DNA of 64,000 bases, taken from Clostridia bacterium. GTDB lineage: Bacteria; Bacillota; Clostridia; Lachnospirales; Anaerotignaceae. The stretch is from contig CAJTDC010000012.1 in NCBI GenBank assembly GCA_910575055.1, positions 1 through 64,000 on the forward strand. The letters run 5' to 3'. Shown here in pieces: positions 1-8,795 of this stretch (positions are counted from its first letter, which is position 1; every line of letters begins with the position of its first letter). A program made the position numbers and the translations under genes. The notes beneath the pieces were generated by a model. That model ran no database searches and was not told the origin of the DNA. It saw nothing but the letters and a program-made list of their open reading frames with translations.

Positions 1-530
1 TATGGAATATAAATATATTTTAAATAAATATATTGTATAATTACAGAAATTATAAAAACATATACTAATTTATATTTTCTTACAAAATACAAAAATATAC
101 CAAATAATAAATAAAACTGAAAAATAATTGTTACAAAATAAAAAGGTGATATTAAATCTCCCATAATAAAACTAAAAATATGTTGTTGTACATTTTTTTC
201 TGTCATAAATTCAAGTGATGTTAAAAATCTGTAATAAACTACATACCAAAAAGTATAAGGTATTAATATTTTTAAAAATCTTTTTTTCATAAAATATATA
301 AAATCAAAAGATTTTTGTTTGTAAGAATAAGTTAATTTTAAACCACTTAAAAATACAAATGCTGGTACTACAAAAGAAAGTGCCTTATTAAACATAAAAA
401 ATACTTTTTGTTGCCAGGTACCTATATTTAATTTTGTAACACCTTCTGATGATGTGTGTATTAATACTACAAAACAACATAATAACGATGTTAATAAAAA
501 TAACTCTGTTAATTTTTGCTTTTTTTCCAA
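1..530 (-). CDS. Acyltransferase 3-like membrane protein, N-terminal part (runs off the window)
   Basis: The reading frame is open from position 530 to the window edge, so the C-terminal part is missing. It starts at a TTG at 528-530, with an AGAGGG ribosome binding site about 7 nt upstream and no usable ATG. The visible ~176 residues alternate hydrophobic spans with short basic loops. They carry signatures typical of the acyltransferase 3 (OafA/YrhL-type O-acyltransferase) family: an early VPAFVFLSGL segment, then a KKRFLKILIPYTFW-type basic motif leading into a membrane span, then an FYFVTIIFQFYLLF-type span. Family members transfer acyl groups to cell-surface or wall polysaccharides; the substrate here cannot be inferred. 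The family call is from motif recognition only, and the catalytic region is incompletely visible. Confidence 0.6.
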   Translation of the reverse strand, partial: MEKKQKLTELFLLTSLLCCFVVLIHTSSEGVTKLNIGTWQQKVFFMFNKALSFVVPAFVFLSGLKLTYSYKQKSFDFIYFMKKRFLKILIPYTFWYVVYYRFLTSLEFMTEKNVQQHIFSFIMGDLISPFYFVTIIFQFYLLFGIFLYFVRKYKLVYVFIISVIIQYIYLKYIYIP

Positions 531-671
531 AAAAATCCCTCTTTCATACTCTTTTATTATAATGTAAAATTTATATTTATATTTTCACAGTATTTTGTCA
601 ATATTATTCAGTATACCGTTTTCTATAAAAATATACAATATATACTTTATTCTGTTTTATCTATTTCTTAT

Positions 672-715
672 TTTTTTATAAAATAGAAAAACTGCCACAA
701 ATAACTGTGGCAGTT
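672..715 (-). terminator. Rho-independent terminator of the vor/kor operon
   Basis: A 10-bp stem (690-699 paired with 706-715, arm AACTGCCACA) with a 6-nt loop is followed on the minus strand by a T-rich tail. It lies about 40 nt beyond the stop of the gamma-subunit gene at 755. Confidence 0.8.
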
Positions 716-754
716 CAAAGTCGGTTTTGATAAAAGGATTTCTATATTAATTTT

Positions 755-1303
755 TTATTGAGCCTTTACATATTCAGCACCTTTTGCAAGAGCTTCTTTA
801 TTGATAGGAATAAATTTTGCCTTGTTTTCACCAAATACTTTTGTAAACGCATTTAAAACAGACTCTTCTGTTACTGTTTTATCAACTTCCAATAATGCAC
901 CCAATAAAACGATATTTGCTAATTTAGGATTTCCTAATTCTTTGGCAATTTCGTTTGCTGGAACATAATATGCTTTTATATCATCACGTTCTACTTTAGA
1001 CTCTATCAAACTGGAGTTTAATATAACTGTTCCACCTGTACCAACGATTTCTACAAATTTATCATAAGATGGTTGGTTCATAACGATAGAAGCTGTTGCA
1101 TCTGATGTAATAACTGGAGAACCTACAGGTTCATCAGATACAACGATAGCACAGTTTGCTGTACCACCACGCATTTCAGGACCATATGAAGGACACCATG
1201 AAACTTCTTTTCCATCAAGCATACCAGCATAAGCAAGTAATTTGCCCATACTTAAAACACCTTGACCGCCGAAACCTGCACAACATACTCTTTGTGTACT
1301 CAT
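755..1303 (-). CDS. korC: 2-oxoacid:ferredoxin oxidoreductase, gamma subunit
   Basis: This is the gamma subunit (182 aa) of a thiamine-diphosphate and iron-sulfur 2-oxoacid:ferredoxin oxidoreductase, which oxidatively decarboxylates a 2-oxoacid to the acyl-CoA and reduces ferredoxin in the cytoplasm. The GFGGQGV motif near residues 10-16 is the family hallmark. The start is the ATG at 1301-1303, preceded by a GGGAGGG ribosome binding site; an upstream in-frame alternative start lacks a site. The gene follows the beta subunit with a one-base gap and is the last gene of the operon. VorA/KorC-type annotations are equally possible, because the substrate (branched-chain 2-oxoacids or 2-oxoglutarate) cannot be read from sequence alone. 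Confidence 0.9.
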   Translation of the reverse strand: MSTQRVCCAGFGGQGVLSMGKLLAYAGMLDGKEVSWCPSYGPEMRGGTANCAIVVSDEPVGSPVITSDATASIVMNQPSYDKFVEIVGTGGTVILNSSLIESKVERDDIKAYYVPANEIAKELGNPKLANIVLLGALLEVDKTVTEESVLNAFTKVFGENKAKFIPINKEALAKGAEYVKAQ

Positions 1304-1304
1304 A

Positions 1305-2054
1305 TTATTTTCCCTCCCCTGTAAGATCCTTAAACACGCCAAGAGGATAGTAAGGAATCATTTTTTCTTTAACATATTCCATTGCTTTTACTGCTGTTAA
1401 TCCCCAGTTTGTAGGACAACTTGAAACAACTTCTACAAATCCGAAGCCAAGACCTTCTTTTTGTACTTTTAATGCTTTCATAATTGCTTTTTTTGCTTGT
1501 GCTACCTGTCCAGGTGTTGTTACACTAACTCTTTCTATATAAACAGGACCATCTAATGTTGCAAGCATTTCGCTTACTCTAATAGGATTACCTTGTACTT
1601 TTACATCTCTACCATGTTTTGCTGTTGTTGCTTTCATACCTGGTAATGTTGTAGGAGCCATTTGACCACCTGTCATACCATAAATACCATTATTGATAAA
1701 TATAGTTGTAATTTTTTCGCCTCTAGCTGCTGCATGAACGATTTCACAAGTACCGATAGAAGCTAAGTCACCATCACCTTGGTATGTGATTACTATTTTG
1801 CTTGGGTCTACTCTTTTAATACCAGTTGCAGTAGCAGGAGCTCTACCATGTGCACACTGAATTGCATCAAAATTAAAGTATTTGTTTGCCATAACTGCAC
1901 AACCAACAGGTACGCAAGCAATAGCATTTTCTGTTTCGCTCATTTCTTCTAAACATTCTGCTAATAATTTATGTACAATACCATGAGCACAACCAGGACA
2001 ATAATGCAATTTTACATCTGTTAAACCTTTAGATTTTTCATATACAACTGACAT
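1305..2054 (-). CDS. korB: 2-oxoacid:ferredoxin oxidoreductase, beta (ThDP-binding) subunit
   Basis: The beta subunit (249 aa) carries the thiamine-diphosphate site: GDGD at residues 93-96 and the following NN at 121-122 form the usual ThDP/Mg motif. A CPGC pair near residues 19-22 is typical of the short beta subunits of the VOR/KOR group. Its ATG overlaps the TAA of the alpha subunit (TAATG), so translation of the two is probably coupled. It pairs with the alpha, gamma and ferredoxin-like delta subunits encoded alongside to form the four-subunit enzyme. Confidence 0.93.
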   Translation of the reverse strand: MSVVYEKSKGLTDVKLHYCPGCAHGIVHKLLAECLEEMSETENAIACVPVGCAVMANKYFNFDAIQCAHGRAPATATGIKRVDPSKIVITYQGDGDLASIGTCEIVHAAARGEKITTIFINNGIYGMTGGQMAPTTLPGMKATTAKHGRDVKVQGNPIRVSEMLATLDGPVYIERVSVTTPGQVAQAKKAIMKALKVQKEGLGFGFVEVVSSCPTNWGLTAVKAMEYVKEKMIPYYPLGVFKDLTGEGK

Positions 2055-3109
2055 TATTTGTCACCTCCCATTACAGATTTACCAAATTCAACAACTTCTT
2101 CTGGTGTCAATATAATACCACCAGTTCTTCCATAGAATGCAACTTTATTTACATCATTACAAGCAAGTTTTACATCATCTGCCATTTGTCCCATACTCAT
2201 TTCAACATCAAGATATTTTTTAATATTTTCTCTCTTGAATGCTTTTACTGGGAATGGATATAATGTTTTTGGACGAATTAAACCAACTTTATAACCTGCT
2301 GCTCTTAATGTATCTACAGAAGATTTTACAATTCTTGCAGATGTACCATAAGAAACGAAAGCATATTCTGCATCATCCATGCAATATTCTTCCCAATCTT
2401 GTTCATTTGCTTCAATTTCATCATATTTTTTCTGTAATGCGATGTTATGATTTTCACAATCTTCAGCGTCCATATTAAGGTTTACAATCATATGTTTTTC
2501 GCCTTTACCTTTTCCTTTTAATGCCCAAGCATCTTTTGAAGGTAAATCTTTTTTAGGAGAATAATTAAATTCAACTGGCTCCATCATTTGACCAATCAAG
2601 CCATCGGAAAGTATTATAACTGGAGTTCTATAAAAATCTGCTAAATCAAAGGCATCCATAACCATATCTACTGCTTCCTGTACAGAAGCTGGTGCTAAAA
2701 CGATATTATGATAGTCACCGTTAGAACCACCTTTTACACACATATGATAGTCTGCTTGACCTGGTTGAATTGTACCAAGACCTGGGCCACCACGCATCAT
2801 ATTAATAACAACTGCTGGTAAATCAGCATTTGTAATATAACCAATACCTTCTTGTTTTAAAGCAAGTCCTGGAGAAGAGGAACTTGTCAATACTCTTGCT
2901 CCTGCTGCTGCTGCACCATATACCATATTGATTGCTGCTAACTCACTTTCTGCTTGAACGAAAGTACCGCCTACTTTTGGTAATTCTTCAGATAAATACT
3001 CTGGCACTTCACTTTGTGGTGTAATAGGATAACCAAAAAAGAACCTACAACCAGCTTCAATAGCCGCCTTTCCAACTGCTTCATTACCTTTCATTAATAC
3101 CTTTGCCAT
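2054..3109 (-). CDS. vorB: 2-oxoacid:ferredoxin oxidoreductase, alpha subunit (VorB-like)
   Basis: The alpha subunit (351 aa) has the N-terminal GYPITP motif (residues 26-31) of the pyrimidine-binding domain shared by the pyruvate, 2-oxoglutarate and 2-oxoisovalerate ferredoxin oxidoreductases. The start is placed at the ATG at 3107-3109, which has a GGAGG-rich site just upstream; a longer reading would overlap the ferredoxin gene. The opening sequence resembles the clostridial proteins annotated as 3-methyl-2-oxobutanoate dehydrogenase VorB, which suggests branched-chain amino-acid fermentation, but 2-oxoglutarate is not excluded. It lies 17 nt after the ferredoxin gene and overlaps the beta subunit by one base. 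Confidence 0.88.
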   Translation of the reverse strand: MAKVLMKGNEAVGKAAIEAGCRFFFGYPITPQSEVPEYLSEELPKVGGTFVQAESELAAINMVYGAAAAGARVLTSSSSPGLALKQEGIGYITNADLPAVVINMMRGGPGLGTIQPGQADYHMCVKGGSNGDYHNIVLAPASVQEAVDMVMDAFDLADFYRTPVIILSDGLIGQMMEPVEFNYSPKKDLPSKDAWALKGKGKGEKHMIVNLNMDAEDCENHNIALQKKYDEIEANEQDWEEYCMDDAEYAFVSYGTSARIVKSSVDTLRAAGYKVGLIRPKTLYPFPVKAFKRENIKKYLDVEMSMGQMADDVKLACNDVNKVAFYGRTGGIILTPEEVVEFGKSVMGGDK

Positions 3110-3126
3110 GTTAAAATCCTCCTCCC

Positions 3127-3342
3127 TTAATCTATTTTTTCTACTGTAATCGCTGAGTCTGGACACATTCTTGCACAACTCGTACAAGCGATACAGTCAT
3201 CATTTACTACTTCTGCTGGGTTATAACCTGCTTCATTAATTCTTGTTTCTGATAATTTTAATACTTTCTTTGGACAAACAGAAACACACAATTCACAGCC
3301 CTTACAGTAGTTCTCGTCAATCGTTACTTTACCTTTTGCCAT
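3127..3342 (-). CDS. korD: 2x[4Fe-4S] ferredoxin, delta subunit of the 2-oxoacid oxidoreductase
   Basis: This 71-residue ferredoxin has two CxxCxxCxxxC clusters (Cys 13/16/19/23 and 50/53/56/60), each with the C-P or C-x-x-C-P spacing of bacterial 2[4Fe-4S] proteins. It is the electron-transferring delta subunit of the oxidoreductase encoded downstream. The start is the ATG at 3340-3342, preceded by GGAGGTG; a longer in-frame extension would overlap the upstream ATPase gene and has no site. Confidence 0.92.
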   Translation of the reverse strand: MAKGKVTIDENYCKGCELCVSVCPKKVLKLSETRINEAGYNPAEVVNDDCIACTSCARMCPDSAITVEKID

Positions 3343-3368
3343 TTTTGATACACCTCCATTATTTTTGC

Positions 3369-4049
3369 CTACATCCAATCTTTTCTCATATAAAACTTCA
3401 GAGGAAAAAGCTCTCCACCTAAATCATCAGGCAATTTTTCAGTATCCTTTACAACTTCTTCCACATAGGTTGTATATTTGATCGGTACTCCAGAAAGCCT
3501 ACTAGCTTCTTTGAGTATTTTATCTCCCATTGTAATATCTTCTGCTGTTGTTTCACGAATAAGATTTGTATTGTTTATAAATCCTGTTACTTGTAAGCCA
3601 GAAGCATCTTCAATGCTTTTCATTTCCCTTAAAATACCTTCTGGGGACGAGGTATCTGGTCTATTTACATTAACTACCATAAGGAAATCTGTTTCTGCAT
3701 TGTCCAAGAGAGGTTTTATTCTGCCAAGTACCATTGTACCCACATCATTACCACCTAAATCAACAAGATATTTTGTTGATTTATCTCTTACAGGAGACTC
3801 AATTGCTGCAACTGCAGGAATGTCTACACTGTCTCCTTCTAAATTAGAAGAAATTACATGGATACCCATTTCTTCTAATTGTTGCTTTTTCTCTCTGGAA
3901 CGAAAATATACATTTACAATATCCAAATCACCAAGAGTGACTTTGGGAGAAGTCTTACTTAACTGCATAGCATAATTCACGGCAAATTCTGTTTTGCCAC
4001 TGCCATAATGTCCTGTAATTATGGTTACTCTTTTATCATCCTGTACCAT
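3369..4049 (-). CDS. P-loop ATPase of the CobQ/CobB/MinD/ParA group, linked to the vor/kor operon
   Basis: This 226-residue cytoplasmic protein starts with a Walker A sequence, GHYGSGKT (residues 13-20), followed by an LGDLDIVN strand and a VDLGGND Walker-B-like segment, the layout of the CobQ/MinD nucleotide-binding fold. There is no membrane anchor. It is the first gene of the oxidoreductase operon, 26 nt ahead of the ferredoxin. From memory, a similar ATPase often precedes vor genes in Clostridia, so a role in maturing or regulating the enzyme is plausible but not shown. The start ATG has an AGGAGG site. Confidence 0.75.
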   Translation of the reverse strand: MVQDDKRVTIITGHYGSGKTEFAVNYAMQLSKTSPKVTLGDLDIVNVYFRSREKKQQLEEMGIHVISSNLEGDSVDIPAVAAIESPVRDKSTKYLVDLGGNDVGTMVLGRIKPLLDNAETDFLMVVNVNRPDTSSPEGILREMKSIEDASGLQVTGFINNTNLIRETTAEDITMGDKILKEASRLSGVPIKYTTYVEEVVKDTEKLPDDLGGELFPLKFYMRKDWM

Positions 4050-4210
4050 AATACTACCTCCTAATTATACTATTTTAATAGAAAATGATTTTTATACTTT
4101 TGTAAAAATTGTACATTCGTATATTTTTACTTATTAAATTTGCATAATATAAAATTCAATTACTGTATTTATTTTAATACATTTTTATATAAATTCTTCT
4201 TTCTGTTTGT

Positions 4211-4239
4211 ATTATAACTCAACTTGCACAATAATGCAA
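4211..4239 (-). promoter_or_regulatory. Sigma-A-type promoter of the ATPase-vor/kor operon
   Basis: On the minus strand TTGCAT (4234-4239) and TATAAT (4211-4216) are separated by exactly 17 bp. The predicted start of transcription is near 4204, leaving an untranslated leader of about 150 nt before the ATPase gene. Confidence 0.7.
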
Positions 4240-4430
4240 TAATTTTTATAATATTTTTTTATTTTTTTAAAAAAAATACAAAACAATTATAATCATATAT
4301 TATAATTTATGATTTATTTTTATTAAATTATTTGTATAATTTTGTGTATTTTATTAGATTTTTGCCAAAAATACCCTTTTATTGTTTGACAAGTCTGTCC
4401 TTTTTTTATATTGGCACATCGTAGGGCTTG

Positions 4431-4484
4431 TTAATAAAAAGACAGCTATTTCGTGGCTTGTATACACTAAGAAATAGCTGTCTT
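4431..4484 (-). terminator. Terminator downstream of glnN
   Basis: A 14-bp perfect stem pairs 4439-4452 with 4471-4484 (arm AAGACAGCTATTTC) around an 18-nt loop, and T-rich sequence follows on the minus strand. The plus-strand side also has a T-rich tail, so it may work in both directions. Confidence 0.75.
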
Positions 4485-4590
4485 ACATTCTATTTTTATT
4501 GTTGTTGTCTAACAACAAAAGTTCCTTTGTTTTATTTTTATAACATATTTTACTCTATATTTTATACATTCTTTATCATTTTAAAATCTA

Positions 4591-6696
4591 TTATATATTG
4601 AATAAAAGTTCTCCATAAGTTGGAAATGGCCAAATATCTTCATCTACAAGCATTTCTAATTTATCGGCTGGTTTTCTTAATTCTTCCATTGCTTTTGCTA
4701 CATGATCACGATAAAATACTGCTTGTTCTTGATTAGAGCATTGTAAATGATGTGCTTTTTCTGTTTCTTCTTCTAATATTCTCAAATTTTTATAAAACAA
4801 TTTTATATTTTCTGTAACATCATATAATAATTTTTCCTCTACACTAGTATCTCCTTCTACTTCTTTTATTATACTGAGTGATTGTGCTACACTGCTTTTA
4901 TACTTTACAACTGCTGGCAATATCTGTTTTGATGCAATATCTATCATTGTTCTTGCTTCAATATTAATTTGTTTGATATAGGACTCATAATGTATTTCTG
5001 CTCTGGACTGTAACTCTAAACGGCTTAGCACTTTATGACGCTCAAATGTTTCTATCGTAGTATCATATGTCAATGCTGGAATGGCATCTACCATTGTAGG
5101 CAAATTAGGTAATCCTCTTTTTGCTGCTTCTTCAATCCATTCTTCAGAATACCCATTACCATTAAATATTACTCTTTTATGTTCTACATATGTTTTATGA
5201 ATTAAGTCGTGCACTGTTGTTGTAAAATCTTCTGACTTTTCCAATATATCAGCAAATTCTTTTAAAACATCTGCTACTACTGTATTTAATATAAAATTAG
5301 GACCAGAAATAGAACCAGAAGAAGGAACCATACGAAATTCAAATTTATTTCCTGTAAAAGCAAAAGGAGATGTTCTGTTTCTGTCAGTAGCATCTTTTTT
5401 CAGCGTTGGTAGTGTATTTACACCAACTTTCATTTTACCTCCTTGTATACTGGAAGTTGCTTCTCCATGTTCTATCTGTTCAAAAATATCTGTTAACTGG
5501 TCACCTAAAAATATAGAAACAATCGCTGGAGGAGCCTCTCCTGCACCTAGTCTGTGGTCATTTCCCGGATTTGAAGCAGAATGGCGTATTAGTGCTGCGT
5601 GCAAATCAACTGCTTTAATTACTGCTACTAAAAATAATAAAAATTGTGCATTTTCATGAGGTGTTTTACCAGGATCTAATAAATTTTGTCCGTCATCTGT
5701 ACCCATAGACCAGTTATTATGCTTTCCGCTACCATTTACTCCTGCAAATGGTTTTTCGTGAAGCAGACAAGCAAGACCATGATGACTTGCAATTCTTTTC
5801 ATTGATTTCATAACAAGCTGATTATGGTCAGTAGCAATGTTACAAGTATCATAAATCAAAGCAAGTTCGTGCTGTGCTGGTGCAACTTCATTGTGCTGTG
5901 TTTTTGCTGAAACACCCATTTTCCACAACTCAATATTTAATTCATTCATAAAATTTGCAATTCTTTCTTTAATACTACCAAAATAATGGTCATCTAATTC
6001 CTGTCCTTTGGGAGGAGCTGCACCAAAAAGTGTTCTGCCTGTAAATATTAAATCTTTTCTTTGTTTATACAATTCTCTATCAATTAAAAAATATTCTTGT
6101 TCTGCACCTGCATAAATATTAATTTTTTTAGAAGTTGTATTTCCAAAAAGACGTAATACTCTTAAAGCTTGTTTATTAATTGCTTCTACAGAACGAAGCA
6201 AAGGTGTTTTTTTATCTAATGCTTCTCCTGTATAAGAACAGAACGCTGTTGGAATACAAAGTGTTACTCCTGCAGAGTCTTCTCTTAAAAAGGCAGGAGA
6301 AGTACAATCCCATGCAGTATATCCTCTAGCCTCAAATGTAGCTCTTAATCCTCCAGAAGGAAAAGAAGAAGCATCAGACTCTCCTTTTATTAATTCTTTT
6401 CCAGAAAATTCTGTAATTGCCTTTCCATTATTTATTGTTAAAAAAGAGTCGTGTTTTTCTGCTGTAATGCCTGTCATAGGCTGAAACCAATGTGTAAAAT
6501 GTGTTGCTCCTCTTTCCATTGCCCAATCTTTCATAGCATTTGCTACTACTTCTGCTACAGAAGCATTTAATTCTGCACCCTCTTCGATAGTATGTTGCAA
6601 TTCTGTATAAATTTTTTTAGGTAAATGTTCTCTCATCTGTGCATCATTAAATACGTTTGTACCATAAAGTTCTACTATAGAAATTTTTTCTTGCAT
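4591..6696 (-). CDS. glnN: Glutamine synthetase type III
   Basis: Catalyses ATP-dependent amidation of glutamate to glutamine. The 701-residue length and the overall sequence identify the large GSIII family rather than the ~450-residue GSI. Recognisable elements are the [10 protein letters not shown] segment of the ATP/ammonium region, EVAPAQHE, and a C-terminal helical extension. The start is ambiguous: a GTG at 6703-6705 sits too close to the AGGAAGG site, whereas the ATG at 6694-6696 has a normal 7-8 nt spacing, so the ATG is preferred. The gene is monocistronic, with its own promoter about 175 nt upstream and a terminator downstream. Its leader contains nested inverted repeats that may be regulatory. 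Confidence 0.95.
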   Translation of the reverse strand: MQEKISIVELYGTNVFNDAQMREHLPKKIYTELQHTIEEGAELNASVAEVVANAMKDWAMERGATHFTHWFQPMTGITAEKHDSFLTINNGKAITEFSGKELIKGESDASSFPSGGLRATFEARGYTAWDCTSPAFLREDSAGVTLCIPTAFCSYTGEALDKKTPLLRSVEAINKQALRVLRLFGNTTSKKINIYAGAEQEYFLIDRELYKQRKDLIFTGRTLFGAAPPKGQELDDHYFGSIKERIANFMNELNIELWKMGVSAKTQHNEVAPAQHELALIYDTCNIATDHNQLVMKSMKRIASHHGLACLLHEKPFAGVNGSGKHNNWSMGTDDGQNLLDPGKTPHENAQFLLFLVAVIKAVDLHAALIRHSASNPGNDHRLGAGEAPPAIVSIFLGDQLTDIFEQIEHGEATSSIQGGKMKVGVNTLPTLKKDATDRNRTSPFAFTGNKFEFRMVPSSGSISGPNFILNTVVADVLKEFADILEKSEDFTTTVHDLIHKTYVEHKRVIFNGNGYSEEWIEEAAKRGLPNLPTMVDAIPALTYDTTIETFERHKVLSRLELQSRAEIHYESYIKQINIEARTMIDIASKQILPAVVKYKSSVAQSLSIIKEVEGDTSVEEKLLYDVTENIKLFYKNLRILEEETEKAHHLQCSNQEQAVFYRDHVAKAMEELRKPADKLEMLVDEDIWPFPTYGELLFNI

Positions 6697-6742
6697 ATAT
6701 GCCACCCTTCCTAATTTTTATATTACAAATATATGTATTTTA

Positions 6743-6805
6743 TCAGACATTAGTAACATAACTTTTTTAACATCATATATTACTAACATTTTAAATATTG
6801 TCTGA
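6743..6805 (-). promoter_or_regulatory. Inverted repeats in the glnN leader
   Basis: A 14-nt arm at 6743-6756 (TCAGACATTAGTAA on the plus strand) can pair with two separated pieces, TTACTAA at 6780-6786 and TGTCTGA at 6799-6805. The minus-strand transcript could therefore fold into a bulged hairpin just upstream of the glnN ribosome binding site. There is no strong U-run after it, so it is not a plain terminator. Function unknown. Confidence 0.4.
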
Positions 6806-6870
6806 TAGGAGTAAAATTACTCTTATACTTGACTTTATCTATTTTACAGATAATAACATAGAAATACAAC

Positions 6871-6899
6871 ACTATATTTTACAAATTTTTGATATACAA
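6871..6899 (-). promoter_or_regulatory. Candidate glnN promoter
   Basis: On the minus strand TTGTAT (6894-6899) and TATAGT (6871-6876) are 17 bp apart, immediately after the terminator of the upstream gene. Confidence 0.5.
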
Positions 6900-6900
6900 C

Positions 6901-6929
6901 AAAAAACCGCCTTTTTAGGGGCGGTCTTT
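6901..6929 (-). terminator. Terminator of the small protein gene at 6951-7232
   Basis: A GC-rich 6-bp stem (6906-6911 with 6920-6925, arm ACCGCC), extended by flanking A-T pairs, is followed on the minus strand by a run of six T. Confidence 0.85.
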
Positions 6930-6950
6930 TGCTGTGTGTATGTATGTGTT

Positions 6951-7232
6951 TTATGCAGATAGAAAATCATCTGCGAGGGGAAGCAATGTCATAGGTGTTA
7001 CATTTCCTCGTGCCATTTTTTGTATTAATTCTATAACACGACTTTCAGATGTGGATAAACTTGCAATTTGTTCTTTTTCAATTAATTGCTCTTGTTTGTA
7101 TTTTGTAATTTCTATACCATAAATGGCATCTTCTGTTTCTTTTGTTTTCTTTTTTAACAGCCAATAGTACAAAAGATGCTCTTGACCTGTTTCATCAATT
7201 ATTTTTTTGCAAAAAGTCAATATACGTTCCAT
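6951..7232 (-). CDS. Small uncharacterised protein (DUF6514-like)
   Basis: A 93-residue soluble protein with no signal peptide or membrane span. The N-terminal part has a DETGQEHLLYYWLL strand followed by an AIYGIEI segment, and the C-terminal part is a short helical region ending near FLSA. This resembles the small clostridial proteins grouped as DUF6514, but the match is from memory and uncertain. The start is the ATG at 7230-7232, preceded by AAGGAGAG; an upstream in-frame start has no site. It is flanked by its own terminator and lies downstream of hflX with a 200-bp gap, so it is probably transcribed alone. No function is known. Confidence 0.65.
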   Translation of the reverse strand: MERILTFCKKIIDETGQEHLLYYWLLKKKTKETEDAIYGIEITKYKQEQLIEKEQIASLSTSESRVIELIQKMARGNVTPMTLLPLADDFLSA

Positions 7233-7435
7233 ATTTCTCTCCTTCACATTTAGAGTATTTATTTTCTGAAGTATATTATATAGACTTTTCACATAAAATA
7301 CCACTAAAATATTATTACAAAATAGTACAAATTATAACAAATTAGATAATATACGACAGCATATTACACTATTTTATGAAATATGTTGTTGTATAACGTA
7401 ACAATTTGTCAAAATTTTTTACTAAAAATATTTTA

Positions 7436-8716
7436 TTATTCTTCTATTTTATATTTTTGTAATCTATTTTCCATTTCTTTTGATGCATATATTTCCAAAA
7501 ATATACCTTCCGCTTTATGTTGTTCTGTAATAATCTCACATTTGCCATGTACCATATTTAAAAGACTTCCCTCTGTGTAAGGTAAAAAAACTTTCATAGC
7601 TGTGCGAAAACTTTTTAATAATGTTTCTATTTTTTCAAGCATAACATCTAAACCTTTTTTTGTTTTAGCAGAAATAGCTATTCTATCTCTTGCAATATTA
7701 TCAATAGGCAAAGGTGTTTGTACATTTTTATCTATTTTGTTATATACTGTTATCACTGGTGTTGTTTCACAATGCAGTCCTTTTAATGTTTGATACACTA
7801 TGTTCATTTGTTCCTGTCTATTTTCATTAGAAGCATCTACTACGTGAATTAAAATATCTGCAAAATTTAATTCTTCTAATGTAGCACGAAATGCTTGTAT
7901 CAAATGATGAGGTAATTTTTGTATAAAACCTACGGTATCTGTAAGTAATATTTCAGTACCATTAGGTAATTTTACTTTTCTAGTAGTAGTATCTAATGTA
8001 GCAAAAAGTTTATCTTCTGCTAATACGCCTGCATCTGTAAGTGTGTTAATTAAAGTAGATTTTCCCGCATTCGTATACCCTACCAATGATAATAATGGTG
8101 TTCCTTTTTTATTTCTTTGATTTCTTAAAAGCTGTCTATGTGTTTGAATTTGATTTAACTCTTGATTTAATTCCCCAATTCTGTCTTTAATGTGACGACG
8201 ATTTGTTTCTAATTTTGTTTCTCCTGGTCCTCTTGTACCAATACCTCCTCCTAAACGTGACATAGATGCACCAATACCTGCAAGTCTTGATAATCTATAT
8301 TTTAGCTGTGCTAATTCTACCTGTATTTTTCCCTCTTTTGACATAGCACGAGAAGCAAAAATGTCTAATATGACCATTGTTCTATCCATAATTTTAGTTT
8401 GAAGCATTTGCTCTAAATTTTTCATTTGAGCAGGTGACAACTCATCATCACAAACAATACCAGAAGCATCATAAGTTTGTATCATCATTTTAATTTCTTC
8501 CATTTTTCCTTTGCCAATATAATGACCAGAGTGTATTTTTTCTCTTTTTTGTATTACTTTCGCTACTGTAACAGCACCAGCAGTTTTTACTAATTCTTCT
8601 AATTCATCTAAACAAGCCTCTGTACTCATTGTTCCATTGTTTTCTAAATCTACACCTACCAATATTACCCTTTCTGGTGTTTGTTCTGATATATGAAGCT
8701 GTGTTTGTTTTGCCAT
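7436..8716 (-). CDS. hflX: Ribosome-associated GTPase HflX
   Basis: HflX (426 aa) binds the 50S subunit and helps split stalled ribosomes. The N-terminal HflX domain is present, with the glycine-rich GTRGPGETKLE segment, followed by a coiled linker. The GTPase domain carries G1 GYTNAGKST, G3 DTVGF and G4 NKID. The length is normal for the family. The ATG follows an AGGAGTG site. No promoter stands out in the 80 bp between it and dapL's terminator. Confidence 0.95.
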   Translation of the reverse strand: MAKQTQLHISEQTPERVILVGVDLENNGTMSTEACLDELEELVKTAGAVTVAKVIQKREKIHSGHYIGKGKMEEIKMMIQTYDASGIVCDDELSPAQMKNLEQMLQTKIMDRTMVILDIFASRAMSKEGKIQVELAQLKYRLSRLAGIGASMSRLGGGIGTRGPGETKLETNRRHIKDRIGELNQELNQIQTHRQLLRNQRNKKGTPLLSLVGYTNAGKSTLINTLTDAGVLAEDKLFATLDTTTRKVKLPNGTEILLTDTVGFIQKLPHHLIQAFRATLEELNFADILIHVVDASNENRQEQMNIVYQTLKGLHCETTPVITVYNKIDKNVQTPLPIDNIARDRIAISAKTKKGLDVMLEKIETLLKSFRTAMKVFLPYTEGSLLNMVHGKCEIITEQHKAEGIFLEIYASKEMENRLQKYKIEE

Positions 8717-8747
8717 ATTATTTTCACTCCTATACTTTTGTACAAAA

Positions 8748-8778
8748 TTAGCGTTCCGATAAATTCGGCACGCTAATC
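8748..8778 (-). terminator. Terminator of dapF-dapL
   Basis: An 8-bp stem (8748-8755 with 8771-8778, arm ATTAGCGT) continues inward past one mismatch with CCGA/TCGG pairs. It is followed on the minus strand by a short TTTT. It lies 18 nt after the dapL stop. Confidence 0.65.
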
Positions 8779-8795
8779 AGTTTTTGTTACTACCG

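Larger units (their letters stand above)
4050..4590. other. 541-bp intergenic region between glnN and the vor/kor operon
   Basis: Very AT-rich. It holds the promoter of the ATPase-vor/kor operon (4211-4239), its roughly 150-nt untranslated leader, and the terminator of glnN (4431-4484). I see no open frame with a ribosome binding site and no recognisable riboswitch. Confidence 0.7.

Noticed and set aside
3478-3975. 165-codon plus-strand frame inside the P-loop ATPase gene
   Set aside because: Opposite-strand shadow of a well-supported gene, without a start signal.
4387-4398. 12-bp word TGACAAGTCTGT shared with the rpsO promoter region at 15351-15362
   Set aside because: At 15351 it overlaps a -35 box, but at 4387 no -10 box stands at the right distance and nothing else is shared; chance in AT-rich DNA is likely.
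6721-6900. Tandem ANTAR-type hairpins in the glnN leader
   Set aside because: I could not find two hexaloop hairpins with the conserved A1 and G4 positions.
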